The notes: generated by a model from the letters alone, not told the origin. 19,336 nt of DNA from CAXPZW01 sp964221845 (GCA_964221845.1 CAXPZW010000039.1:1-19336), one strand, 5' to 3'; counted from the first letter of the stretch, positions 7,330 to 14,914 are shown. A program made the numbers and translations.

Positions 7330-8093
7330 TGAAATTGGCTTCGGTACGGTTCAAGGTCACGGGGGGATTGCACTTCCACTTCTTCCCCATTGGCCAGCAC
7401 AAAGATAGCCCCCGGGAAGGGCGGAAAGTGCATGGCGCGCACAAAGCGCTCGGCAAACGCGAAGGTGACCTCAGCAGCCACCAATTTTCCGGCGTGCGGG
7501 AGCTCACGACCAAAGTAGCGACGCGGCCCCTGGAGCCCTTCTTGATTCAGCCCCTCATCGCCGGACACCAAGCGATCAAACGCGGTGTTGAAGTTGCGCA
7601 CAAAGCCGCTCAGCAGCTTGTGATACAGGCTAAATGCGTTGTCTTCTGGGAGGATGGCCATGCGCTCTTGCAACAGGATGTTTCCGGCGTCTACCTCAGG
7701 GGTGACGTAGTGAAAGGTATATCCGGTTTCCACTTCATCGTTGAGCAGTGCATGCACGCTCGACAGACAGCCCTTGTAATCGGGCAAGAGTGACGGGTGA
7801 AGGTTCATGGCCTTGCCGCCGACGGTGTCCAAGATGTTTTGGCGGATGATGTTGCGGTAGTAAACGCTGAGCAGCACATCTGGCCCAAAGGCCTGGATGC
7901 GTTCCAAGTGTTTGTTGACCGAGGAGGTCTGGTAGTCCATGCCCAACGCATCGAGCATGTCCAAGAATTCCTGGTTGGCTCCGCCGGTGTGGGTGTACAC
8001 CTGCACATCCTGCGTGCGCACACCTCCGGTGCTCAGCAGTTGCAACAGGCACTCACTCCCGGCGCGTCCGAATCCGCAAAACACAATGCGCAT
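7326..8093 (-). CDS. Sugar N-formyltransferase (formyl-THF dependent, methionyl-tRNA formyltransferase superfamily)
   Basis: 255-residue protein with the formyltransferase catalytic core. It transfers a formyl group from N10-formyltetrahydrofolate to an amino group, here most likely on an amino sugar. The N-terminus RIVFCGFGRAGSECL (2-16) is the usual Rossmann start. The catalytic triad is visible as N97 and H99 in MNLHPSLLPDYKG and D135 in VDAGNIL. Methionyl-tRNA formyltransferase is longer (~310 residues), and the housekeeping gene would not sit inside a glycan operon, so sugar formylation (as in WbkC, VioF or FdtF) fits better. Substrate candidates are the product of the adjacent aminotransferase or a nonulosonate amine. 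The ATG at 8093 is preferred; a GTG directly before it is also in frame. That ATG overlaps the NeuB TGA by one base (TGATG). Confidence 0.85.
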   Translation of the reverse strand: MRIVFCGFGRAGSECLLQLLSTGGVRTQDVQVYTHTGGANQEFLDMLDALGMDYQTSSVNKHLERIQAFGPDVLLSVYYRNIIRQNILDTVGGKAMNLHPSLLPDYKGCLSSVHALLNDEVETGYTFHYVTPEVDAGNILLQERMAILPEDNAFSLYHKLLSGFVRNFNTAFDRLVSGDEGLNQEGLQGPRRYFGRELPHAGKLVAAEVTFAFAERFVRAMHFPPFPGAIFVLANGEEVEVQSPRDLEPYRSQFQ

Positions 8094-9145
8094 CACTGCA
8101 CGTCGATGATTTCGTTTTCAGCAAACGCGCGCGGTGCGGTTTGACCCACCACTTCGTAGAAGTACAACGGGCTGATGCCCTGGCCTCCGGTGCGCTTGCC
8201 AATGATGTTGTCTGTGGTGAAGGCCTCCCCGGCCGCAATGGGGCGGGTGGCCACCAAGCCTTTTTGGAGCGACGCACGGGTGCGGGTCTCGCTCAAGGTG
8301 GGCATTTTGTGGGGTGAGCCCAGGTATTTTTCAATGCGGCGCACATCCTGCACAAATTGATGCAGTTCCTCAGGGGAGAGGGATGCGCGGTGATCCGGCC
8401 CTTCCAATTCTTTGCTCGTGGTGAAGTGCTTTTCCAGTACAACAGCCCCCATAGGAACCGCGTACGGCGCAGCACCCACACCCACGCTGTGGTCCGAATA
8501 GCCCACCAAACAATCAAACTGCTCGTGGTAAGCGTCGATGGTACGCAGGTTGGCTTCCTCGTCCTTGATGGGGTAGTTGGCGGTACAGGCCAACAGCACC
8601 ACTTGTTGGTTGATCGGGTAGATGTACTCCAGCACTTTGGCCAACTCACCCAGGTGGGTCATGCCCGTGCTGAGAAACATCGGTTTGCCCTTGCGCGCCA
8701 CTTTCTCCAGGAAGGGAATGTTGGTGGTATCGGTGGAGGCAATCTTGTAGGCATCCAGGTCCAGTTCGTCCAATTCATCCAAACTCACCTCCTCAAACGG
8801 GGTGGTCAAAAAGATGATGCCCTGCTGCTTGCAGTAGTCCATCAGCTTCTGGTTCTGGTCACGGCTCACCTCCAAACGCTTGAGCATGTCGAATTGGCTT
8901 TCGGCCGCATCGGTGGTTTTGGTCTGGTAGGGTGCCTTGGATACCGAATCCAGGATCAAGTGCTCGGCCTTGAAGGTTTGAAACTTGACCGCATCGGCAC
9001 CGGCCGACACCGCAATGTCGATCAGCTGCATGGCCAGGTCAAAGTCACCGCCGTGGTTCACGCCGGCCTCGGCGATGATGAACACCGGATGTTCCGGTGA
9101 AATCACTTTTTCGCCAACAGGGATATAGGGGTCGAATGGGAGCAT
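8093..9145 (-). CDS. neuB: NeuB-family nonulosonate synthase, copy 2 (canonical motifs)
   Basis: 350-residue sialic/legionaminic acid synthase-type protein, the most canonical of the three copies. It condenses phosphoenolpyruvate with an N-acyl hexosamine-type aldose. Motifs in order: FIIAEAGVNHGG (22-33), KFQTFKAEH (54-62), TPFE (115-118), YKIASTD (133-139), STGM (159-162), CTANYP (187-192), GYSDHS with H219, EKHFT with H240, and the substrate loop EGPDHRASLSP (248-258). A C-terminal SAF domain covers ~290-347. Both metal-binding histidines and the active-site lysines are present, so it should be active. Separated by 9 bases from the MBOAT gene upstream and coupled (TGATG) to the formyltransferase downstream. 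The motifs fit Neu or Leg synthases; the exact product cannot be fixed because precursor genes are absent here. Confidence 0.93.
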   Translation of the reverse strand: MLPFDPYIPVGEKVISPEHPVFIIAEAGVNHGGDFDLAMQLIDIAVSAGADAVKFQTFKAEHLILDSVSKAPYQTKTTDAAESQFDMLKRLEVSRDQNQKLMDYCKQQGIIFLTTPFEEVSLDELDELDLDAYKIASTDTTNIPFLEKVARKGKPMFLSTGMTHLGELAKVLEYIYPINQQVVLLACTANYPIKDEEANLRTIDAYHEQFDCLVGYSDHSVGVGAAPYAVPMGAVVLEKHFTTSKELEGPDHRASLSPEELHQFVQDVRRIEKYLGSPHKMPTLSETRTRASLQKGLVATRPIAAGEAFTTDNIIGKRTGGQGISPLYFYEVVGQTAPRAFAENEIIDVQ

Positions 9146-9154
9146 ACTGCAAGG

Positions 9155-10600
9155 TCAGAATTGGAAGTAAATGAAGTCAATAGGATCCTGATAATTCCCA
9201 AAGAAGAAAATGGAAAATACCAACAAGTAATACGTTGCCCAGCGGGCCCAAACCGGCCAGCGTGCAACATCAAGTCCGTGATCGCGCGAACGGTTGATCC
9301 ATTCTAAGACCAACAACGCAACGATGAAAATCGAAATGGGTCTCAACAGCTTCTCCGCCACCGCAGCCGGCGTCTGAGGCATCTGCACCACCAAGGTTAC
9401 CAAGTAGTCCCACGCCTCGCCCACAGTTTTAGCTCTGAAGAACACCCACGCCACGCACGTTAGCGCAAAGGTGCTCAGCATGGCAAACCCTTCGCGAACG
9501 GTGGGCCACTTTCGCCCTTCGGCGATGTGCTCGGTGTACCGTCGGTTGCGCCCGCGCAGAAACAAAGGCACAAAGAACAAGGCATTGAGTCCACCCCACA
9601 CCACAAAGGTCCAATTGGCACCGTGCCAAAACCCACTCACCAAGAAGATGATGAAGATGTTGCGCACAGCCATTGACCTACCGCCCCGACTTCCGCCCAA
9701 AGGGATGTAGACATAATCGCGGAACCAGGTAGACAGTGAAATGTGCCATCGCCGCCAAAACTCAGCAATGTCCCGCGAGAAATAGGGGGTCCTGAAATTG
9801 ACCATCAACTCAAAGCCCAGCAGCTTGGACACGCCCAAGGCAATGTTGCTGTATCCGGCAAAGTCGCCGTAAATCTGGAACGCAAACAACACGGCGCCCA
9901 ACACCAAGGTGGTGCCCCCGTGGTAGCTCAAATCCGTACCAAACAGTTCGTTGACCATGGGTGCACAATTGTCGGCAATCACCACCTTGGCAAATAGCCC
10001 CCAGAGGATTTGCCGCAGGCCATCTTTGGCAAGCGTAAGGTCAAATTTTCGGGCACGTGCAAACTGCGGCAACAATCGTGTAGCCCGCTCAATGGGCCCA
10101 GCAACCAATTGTGGAAAAAAGGCCACATAAGCGAAAAAGGCCACCGGATCGCGCGCGGGCTCCAAGGTCTTTCGGTACACATCGATGGTGTAACTCAAGG
10201 TTTGAAACGTGTAAAAGCTGATCCCCACTGGCAAGACCAAGTCCAGGGTCACCGCATCGGCAGCAAACCCCATCTTGCCCAGCAACAAGGCCATGTTGTC
10301 AGCGAAGAAGTCAAAGTACTTGAAGGTGCACAGCACGCCCAAGTTGAACAACACACTGACCGCCAACCAAGCCTTCCGCGACCGTGTTGTGTCTGCATTG
10401 CCCAGGGCCAACCCCACACCAAAGTCCACCAAGGAACTGGCGGCGATCAAACACAAGAAGCGCCAATCCCACCACCCATAAAAGACATAGCTCGCCACCA
10501 ACACCAGCACGTTCTGCAACTGCACTTTGCCTTTGACCGCCCAGTAGAGCGGAAAAAACAAAGCGATAAACGCTGCGAACTCCAGTGAATTGAACAGCAT
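9155..10600 (-). CDS. MBOAT-family membrane O-acyltransferase (AlgI/PatA-like)
   Basis: 481-residue polytopic membrane protein of the membrane-bound O-acyltransferase family, which moves an acyl group (usually acetyl) across or along the inner membrane onto an extracytoplasmic glycan. Hydrophobic segments run along the whole length, starting at LEFAAFIALFFPLYW (6-20) and ending with YYLVLVFSIFFFGNY. Family landmarks are FNLGVLCTFKYFDFF, VGISFYTFQTLSYTIDVYR (125-143), FFPQLVAGPIERA (161-173), H286 in FWRRWHISLSTWFRDYVYIPLGG, and the invariant active-site H326 in FWHGANWTFVVWGGLNA. Length matches AlgI. It starts immediately after the TAG of a membrane-anchored SGNH gene with no spacing, the usual two-gene arrangement for O-acetylation of exported polysaccharide. 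The target is probably the glycan made by this locus. Confidence 0.93.
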   Translation of the reverse strand: MLFNSLEFAAFIALFFPLYWAVKGKVQLQNVLVLVASYVFYGWWDWRFLCLIAASSLVDFGVGLALGNADTTRSRKAWLAVSVLFNLGVLCTFKYFDFFADNMALLLGKMGFAADAVTLDLVLPVGISFYTFQTLSYTIDVYRKTLEPARDPVAFFAYVAFFPQLVAGPIERATRLLPQFARARKFDLTLAKDGLRQILWGLFAKVVIADNCAPMVNELFGTDLSYHGGTTLVLGAVLFAFQIYGDFAGYSNIALGVSKLLGFELMVNFRTPYFSRDIAEFWRRWHISLSTWFRDYVYIPLGGSRGGRSMAVRNIFIIFLVSGFWHGANWTFVVWGGLNALFFVPLFLRGRNRRYTEHIAEGRKWPTVREGFAMLSTFALTCVAWVFFRAKTVGEAWDYLVTLVVQMPQTPAAVAEKLLRPISIFIVALLVLEWINRSRDHGLDVARWPVWARWATYYLLVFSIFFFGNYQDPIDFIYFQF

Positions 10601-11506
10601 CTATTGGGTGTTTAGTAGCAATGCGGTGTGGTTGAGCCACATGCTCAGTTCCTCTGCCGATGTGCGCATCAAGTGGTTGCCGTCGTGGGTGACGTACGCC
10701 ACAGAGTCGCGCAATCGCACAACAGGAAGGTGCTCCTGTAAGTCCGAAATCCAAGATTCAAACGCGGGAAACACGCGCCGTTCAATCTCTGCCATCCCGC
10801 TGGAAACCGGCAGTTCCAGTCCGACCACTTGGCCGCGCTTGCGCAGTTCACTCACCAAGACTTCAAAGGATCTCAGTCGCGTCGAGTCCAAAACATAATG
10901 GGGTTCCAGCACGCGGTAGCGCTCAAGCTTGGCGTGTCGCGTGCTGTCCATATCCAAGCCCGACCAATCCAAATCCACATGCAGCCATCCAGAATTCTCG
11001 GGGTACAGCGGATGCTCGGGACCGGTGCATGCCTGGTACCATTGACGCTTGGTTTTGCGCACCAAGTAATCCAGGTTGGGGTGGCCGCTGAGCTGCACCA
11101 AGCCGTCCAGTGTTCGCCCCGTTTCTCTGGGGACAGTTTCCCGCCGGTCACGGGCAAAAATCCAAGGATTGACTTCGAGTACGAACACGCCGTCCTGGAT
11201 GCCTCGCGAGCGCTTTAGAATCGCCCGATTGTACACCTCTCCGTACGGACTCGTCATATTGGTGAACGCGAAATTCAGCACTGAACCCGCGTATCGCGTG
11301 TTCGCAAACACGCGCTCAGGATCTACGCCTTGACTCATGCGGCTGCTGCCAATGAGCAATCCATTCACCGACTCGTCTGCGCAGACCTTCGCATAATGCT
11401 CGTCCACAGAAGTTGGGCGCATCGCCAAGGTTCCTGCATACACCAAGAACACCGCGGGCACCGCCCACAGGACCAAACGTACCAGAAGTGTCGCCGGCCC
11501 ACGCAT
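10601..11506 (-). CDS. Membrane-anchored SGNH-type protein, MBOAT partner
   Basis: 301-residue protein with one N-terminal hydrophobic anchor (residues ~7-29, LLVRLVLWAVPAVFLVYAG) followed by a soluble domain that should face the periplasm. The domain resembles the SGNH-like partners of MBOAT acyltransferases (DltD/AlgX/AlgJ-type). It has a nucleophile-block-like GSSRMSQG (53-60), the region FVLEVNPWIFARD (108-120) and a C-terminal DGNH (D275-x-x-H278) that could complete a Ser-His-Asp site. Overall identity to named families is low as far as I can judge. The TAG abuts the MBOAT ATG with no gap, and the start lies two bases after the third NeuB gene. Inferred job: accept the acyl group from the MBOAT protein and place it on the exported glycan. 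Confidence 0.7.
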   Translation of the reverse strand: MRGPATLLVRLVLWAVPAVFLVYAGTLAMRPTSVDEHYAKVCADESVNGLLIGSSRMSQGVDPERVFANTRYAGSVLNFAFTNMTSPYGEVYNRAILKRSRGIQDGVFVLEVNPWIFARDRRETVPRETGRTLDGLVQLSGHPNLDYLVRKTKRQWYQACTGPEHPLYPENSGWLHVDLDWSGLDMDSTRHAKLERYRVLEPHYVLDSTRLRSFEVLVSELRKRGQVVGLELPVSSGMAEIERRVFPAFESWISDLQEHLPVVRLRDSVAYVTHDGNHLMRTSAEELSMWLNHTALLLNTQ

Positions 11507-11508
11507 GC

Positions 11509-12549
11509 CTACCGCAAGGCGTTGGTCAATACGTTGTCATACTGCTTGAGTGCAACGGCCAACACCTTCCCCTCCAACTGCTCCCAATCAATCGGAGCCA
11601 TGCCGGGTTCTGCGTTGCGCAAGAACAGCACGTGATCGCGGGTGAGCACGGTGCCGGCGGCCAAATCCGTGGCGGCTACGATGCTCTTCTTCTGAAACTT
11701 GCGGTAGCGCAAGTCGTCGGAGGTCAGCGGCTTGATGTCCGGCTGGCCCCAGGCTTCGTAGCCCATGCGCATGCGTTCCACGTAGGCCTTGAATTCATCG
11801 GGCTCAAGGGCGGCTTGGTAATCAATGCCCTTATCGGCGCGGCTTAGGGTGATGTGCTTCTCGAGCACAGCGGCTCCCATGCCTACGGCCAACAGGTCCA
11901 CTACTTTGCCAAAGGGGTCGTCGCCATCGGTATGGTCGGCATACCCAACGGGCAATCCGGGGAACATGCGTTGCAGGAGTTGCACGCGGCTCACATTCAG
12001 GTTTTCGCGCTTGGTGGGGAAGTTTTGGACTCCGTGCATAAGCACTGCGTCGCGCGCACCGGCCTCGAACAACGTGGCTAGTCCACGCTGAATCTCGGTA
12101 GGGGTTGAAGCGCCCGTGCCCAAGGTGAATGGAATCTTGCTTTGGCCCACCGCACGCAATACATCCGGGTTGGACAGGTCTGCGGAATTGAGCTTGATGC
12201 CATCGGCGCCAAATTCTGCGGTCCACTCCACGCTCGGCACGTCGTAGGTACACACCCACACATCCAGGCCTAGCGACTTGCCGTAGTCAAACACTTCCTT
12301 CCAGCCCCGCTTGTTAAAGCCGATGCGCTTGAGCACATCAAACACCTCGTGGGTGGGGGTGACCGTGTGTTCGGGTACAAAAAATTGGAGCTGCACAGCA
12401 TCCGCACCTGCTTCGGCACTGATGCGGGTCAGGTCCATGGCCTGTTGGCGCTCGCCATTGTGCGCGCACGCCATTTCGGCAATGATGTAGGGCATGCGTC
12501 CGTTGCCGATGCGCTTGCCCCCGATTTCAATTTCGCGGTTGAATTCCAT
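11509..12549 (-). CDS. Divergent NeuB-family synthase, copy 3
   Basis: 346-residue protein with the overall NeuB plan but altered active-site motifs. The first strand reads YIIAEMACAHNG (21-32) instead of IAEAGVNHxG. The usual K-x-Q lysine is replaced (AVQLQF, 51-56). The phosphate-binding serine of GYSDH is alanine (GYADHT, 202-207), and the GPDHKASL loop is KGIDYQAALEP (240-250). Retained are K119 in IKLNSAD, TGAS (145-148), N176 in QNFP, H206, H232 in EKHITL, and a C-terminal SAF-like domain (~279-340). It is therefore probably a catalytically competent relative with a different acceptor or donor handling, though loss of activity is possible. The start overlaps the aldolase gene's TAA by one base (TAATG), tying the two products together. 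Confidence 0.85.
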   Translation of the reverse strand: MEFNREIEIGGKRIGNGRMPYIIAEMACAHNGERQQAMDLTRISAEAGADAVQLQFFVPEHTVTPTHEVFDVLKRIGFNKRGWKEVFDYGKSLGLDVWVCTYDVPSVEWTAEFGADGIKLNSADLSNPDVLRAVGQSKIPFTLGTGASTPTEIQRGLATLFEAGARDAVLMHGVQNFPTKRENLNVSRVQLLQRMFPGLPVGYADHTDGDDPFGKVVDLLAVGMGAAVLEKHITLSRADKGIDYQAALEPDEFKAYVERMRMGYEAWGQPDIKPLTSDDLRYRKFQKKSIVAATDLAAGTVLTRDHVLFLRNAEPGMAPIDWEQLEGKVLAVALKQYDNVLTNALR

Positions 12550-13466
12550 TACAGCCAGCCGAGTTGTTGCATGATGGCCTTCACGCGGCCGTGTTCTTCG
12601 TCGCTGAGTTGTACCATGGGGCGTCGCTCGTGCACTTGCATGAGTCCCATGTGGTGAAGTGCCGATTTGAGCGTTGGGTGCCAGCCCATAGGCAGCACCG
12701 CGTCAAAGTAGGGGCGCTCGATTTCGCTGACGATGCGGGCGCCTTCCTCGCGGTTGCCCGATTGCATGGCGTTGAAGAAATCCAGCTCAATTTGGGGGAT
12801 GAAGTTCCCAAGTCCGCCTAAGAAAGCCTGTGCACCGCGCTGGTGGTCACGGTCCAGGTAACGGCTCATGCCGCCGCCTGCACCAATCATCAGTGCGCTG
12901 TCTGCGTAGCGGTCCAGGATCTGGTTGGAGTATTCGGGGTTGAGGGCCTCTTCCTTCACGCCTACAATGTTGTCCAGTGCAAACAAGCGGCCGAGCAAAT
13001 CCAAGCTGTACTGCTGGGTACCTGGGCCCACACCGTTGCGCATGGGCATTTCGTGGATGAGGATGCGGATGCTCAACTCATCGCACAATGCCTTGAAGAA
13101 GTTGTACGTATTCTCCTCGCCGTAGTGGCGCTCGGGGAAGTACACCAGGTAGTAATCGGCACCAATGGACTCGGCGTGCTTGCCGAATTCAATCATGTGC
13201 TTGAGTCCTCCTGTGGTAGGGCTGGTCACAATGCTCTGGGTGCCCGGCTTTACGCTGGAGGCCACCGTGCGGTTGATGTCGCGCATTTCGTCCCAGCTCA
13301 GCAGGTTGTAGCGGCTGGTACCAACGGTAGACATTACGGCGGGGATCTTTCCATCGCTGAGGAATTCCACGTATTGGGCAAGGCCGTTCAGGTCCACCGA
13401 CTCATCGGCGTTGAACGGGGTGGGCAACGGAATGACCGGCCCTTGAATCAGGTGGCTAGAGCTCAT
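12549..13466 (-). CDS. DapA/NanA-family aldolase with atypical active site
   Basis: 305-residue TIM-barrel protein of the dihydrodipicolinate synthase/N-acetylneuraminate lyase family, which forms a Schiff base with pyruvate and adds it to (or releases it from) an aldehyde. The Schiff-base lysine is K171 in IVGVKEEA. The N-terminal GPVIPLPTPFNADESVD (9-25) and the GTS phosphate/carboxylate loop (49-51) are typical. The usual YNxPxR motif, with catalytic Tyr five residues before Arg, reads HEMPMR (138-143): the Arg is kept but the Tyr is His. The ATG at 13466 was chosen because the preceding in-frame stretch is coding sequence of the NeuA gene, which it overlaps by 11 bases; the longer reading from 13604 is spurious. 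It is unlikely to be housekeeping DapA. Its place between NeuA and a NeuB-like synthase suggests a role in an acid-sugar pathway. Confidence 0.85.
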   Translation of the reverse strand: MSSSHLIQGPVIPLPTPFNADESVDLNGLAQYVEFLSDGKIPAVMSTVGTSRYNLLSWDEMRDINRTVASSVKPGTQSIVTSPTTGGLKHMIEFGKHAESIGADYYLVYFPERHYGEENTYNFFKALCDELSIRILIHEMPMRNGVGPGTQQYSLDLLGRLFALDNIVGVKEEALNPEYSNQILDRYADSALMIGAGGGMSRYLDRDHQRGAQAFLGGLGNFIPQIELDFFNAMQSGNREEGARIVSEIERPYFDAVLPMGWHPTLKSALHHMGLMQVHERRPMVQLSDEEHGRVKAIMQQLGWL

Positions 13467-14148
13467 TGTTGGCAATTTGCTTGGCCAGTTCTTCGGCCAT
13501 GGTGAATTGGTATGGGTAGTCGATATCAAAGGAGCGAATGGCGTCCATCTCATGCACCAGCATTTCGGGCTGGAAGAAGGTGCCTGCACGCAAAAAAGCC
13601 TCAACAGTAGCCAGGTAAATGGCGCCGTTGGGGTGGTAGTATTTGGGAATGTCTTGGCTGCGGGTCACCGCATACCCATTTTCAAAAAACACCTTGCCCA
13701 CATCCCCTTGCTTGTCCAGCGCGAGGGTGATGGGAAAGTCGTATTCGGTGACCCCGATGAGGTATTCCAACGGACTCGATTCGAACAGTTCAAACGCCGC
13801 CTGGATGTCTTCAGGGCGACGGAACGGACACGTAGGCAACAAGGCACTCACGGTGTCAAATTCGTCCACAGCGCCGGTGCGCTCGAGGTATTCCTTGACC
13901 ACCTGCACCTTGGTGACCTTGTCGCCCGCAAACGATTCGGGGCGCTGGTCCACCTCGATGCCTTCGGCGTCACCAATGGCCTGGATCTCGGCGTCTTCGG
14001 AGCTGAGTACAATGCGGTCATACTTGCCGCTCTCCTTGGCCGCACGAATGGTGTAGGCCAACAACGGCACCCCATTCAGCGGGAGAATATTCTTGCGCGG
14101 GATGCGCTTGGACCCGCCGCGGGCGGGGATAATGGCGAGGTTTTTCAT
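13456..14148 (-). CDS. neuA: CMP-nonulosonate cytidylyltransferase (NeuA/LegF/PseF-like)
   Basis: 230-residue cytidylyltransferase that activates a nonulosonic acid with CTP to give the CMP-sugar donor. The nucleotide-binding loop IPARGGSKRIPRKNI (7-21) is the canonical motif. Also present are LPLNGVPLLAYTI, IVLSSEDAEI (46-55), LLPTCPFR (103-110), YYHPNGAIYLA (173-183) and DIDYPYQF near the C-terminus, where an aspartate helps bind the metal. Length is that of the single-domain LegF/PseF/NeuA enzymes; no additional C-terminal hydrolase domain. It is the only such activating enzyme seen in the window although three NeuB-type synthases are present. Starts 4 bases after the dioxygenase stop and overlaps the aldolase start by 11 bases. 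Whether it prefers Neu, Leg, Pse or another acid is not readable from sequence. Confidence 0.9.
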   Translation of the reverse strand: MKNLAIIPARGGSKRIPRKNILPLNGVPLLAYTIRAAKESGKYDRIVLSSEDAEIQAIGDAEGIEVDQRPESFAGDKVTKVQVVKEYLERTGAVDEFDTVSALLPTCPFRRPEDIQAAFELFESSPLEYLIGVTEYDFPITLALDKQGDVGKVFFENGYAVTRSQDIPKYYHPNGAIYLATVEAFLRAGTFFQPEMLVHEMDAIRSFDIDYPYQFTMAEELAKQIANNEL

Positions 14149-14152
14149 ATGG

Positions 14153-14914
14153 TCAGTGCGCCTTAAGTTTTCGCTTGATTCGTCCCCAAAAGCCCGTTGG
14201 GTGGATTAAAGAGGCTTCTACATCAGACTTCAACACCGATGACTGTGCACGCATGACGCGCCGCTCACCTGAGGTGCACTGACCTGCCATATGCAACGTA
14301 TCGGTGTCAAACACAATCAAGTCTCCACCTTTTCCTTCAACTGACACTGCATGAACCGTCTGCTCTGGCACGCGACTCAAATGACGGTTTTCATAGCTGA
14401 TATCGCTTCCGTGGCGTTTCCGAATTGCTTGAGTCATTGAAAGACTTCCCGGCAAACACGCAAAAGCGCCGTTGCTTGCATCGGTATCTGTGAGGTACAG
14501 GAAGAACTTCAAGGTGCGCGCCACGTCAAAATGAAGATCCTGCGCCAAGTGGCTGGTTCCTACCACATCACGAACCACCCAAATCTTTTCATTGCATTCC
14601 GCTGCGATACCTGGAGCCACGCTACTTAGCAACTCCTTCATGCCGGGATGGCTGAACGCCTTCTTGGTCTGGGCATACTCCTGTGTGATGCCCGCGGTCG
14701 TGACTAAACGCCCTGTACCTTTTCCATATTCTCGATGCTCCAACCAACCGTTGGTCGGAGCTTGCTGCAATGCATCAAATTCAGAATTCAATGTTTCAAG
14801 GCCTTCGCCCTGAACATATCCTTCAACGATGACGATTCCGCTTGTGCCCAAATGCTCAGCCATCAATGCTACATCGAACTCTTTGACTCTGGGGATGATC
14901 TCTTTCGCTGTCAT
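14153..14914 (-). CDS. Phytanoyl-CoA dioxygenase (PhyH)-family Fe(II)/2-oxoglutarate oxygenase
   Basis: 253-residue cytoplasmic protein with the metal triad of PhyH-type non-haem iron oxygenases: H128 and D130 in DLHFDVAR, and distal H208 in FDTDTLHMAGQ. Arginines of GERRVMR (216-222) are positioned to hold 2-oxoglutarate. FFLYLTDTDASNGAFACLPGS (137-157) is the typical strand before the second half of the barrel. Such enzymes hydroxylate small molecules. In a glycan operon the likely substrate is a sugar, lipid carrier or acyl group, but nothing in the sequence names it. The ATG at 14914 overlaps the preceding TGA (ATGA) and is preferred over an in-frame ATG nine codons upstream at 14941. The C-terminus (GFWGRIKRKLKAH) is basic and amphipathic, which could give membrane contact. 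Confidence 0.8.
   Translation of the reverse strand: MTAKEIIPRVKEFDVALMAEHLGTSGIVIVEGYVQGEGLETLNSEFDALQQAPTNGWLEHREYGKGTGRLVTTAGITQEYAQTKKAFSHPGMKELLSSVAPGIAAECNEKIWVVRDVVGTSHLAQDLHFDVARTLKFFLYLTDTDASNGAFACLPGSLSMTQAIRKRHGSDISYENRHLSRVPEQTVHAVSVEGKGGDLIVFDTDTLHMAGQCTSGERRVMRAQSSVLKSDVEASLIHPTGFWGRIKRKLKAH

Noticed and set aside
7326..8093. Housekeeping methionyl-tRNA formyltransferase
   Set aside because: Too short (255 versus about 310 residues), apparently without the C-terminal tRNA-binding domain, and embedded in a glycan operon.
13467..13604. 46-residue N-terminal extension of the DapA-family aldolase
   Set aside because: The extension lies in another frame of the well-supported NeuA gene and looks unlike an aldolase; the ATG at 13466 begins the family's N-terminus.
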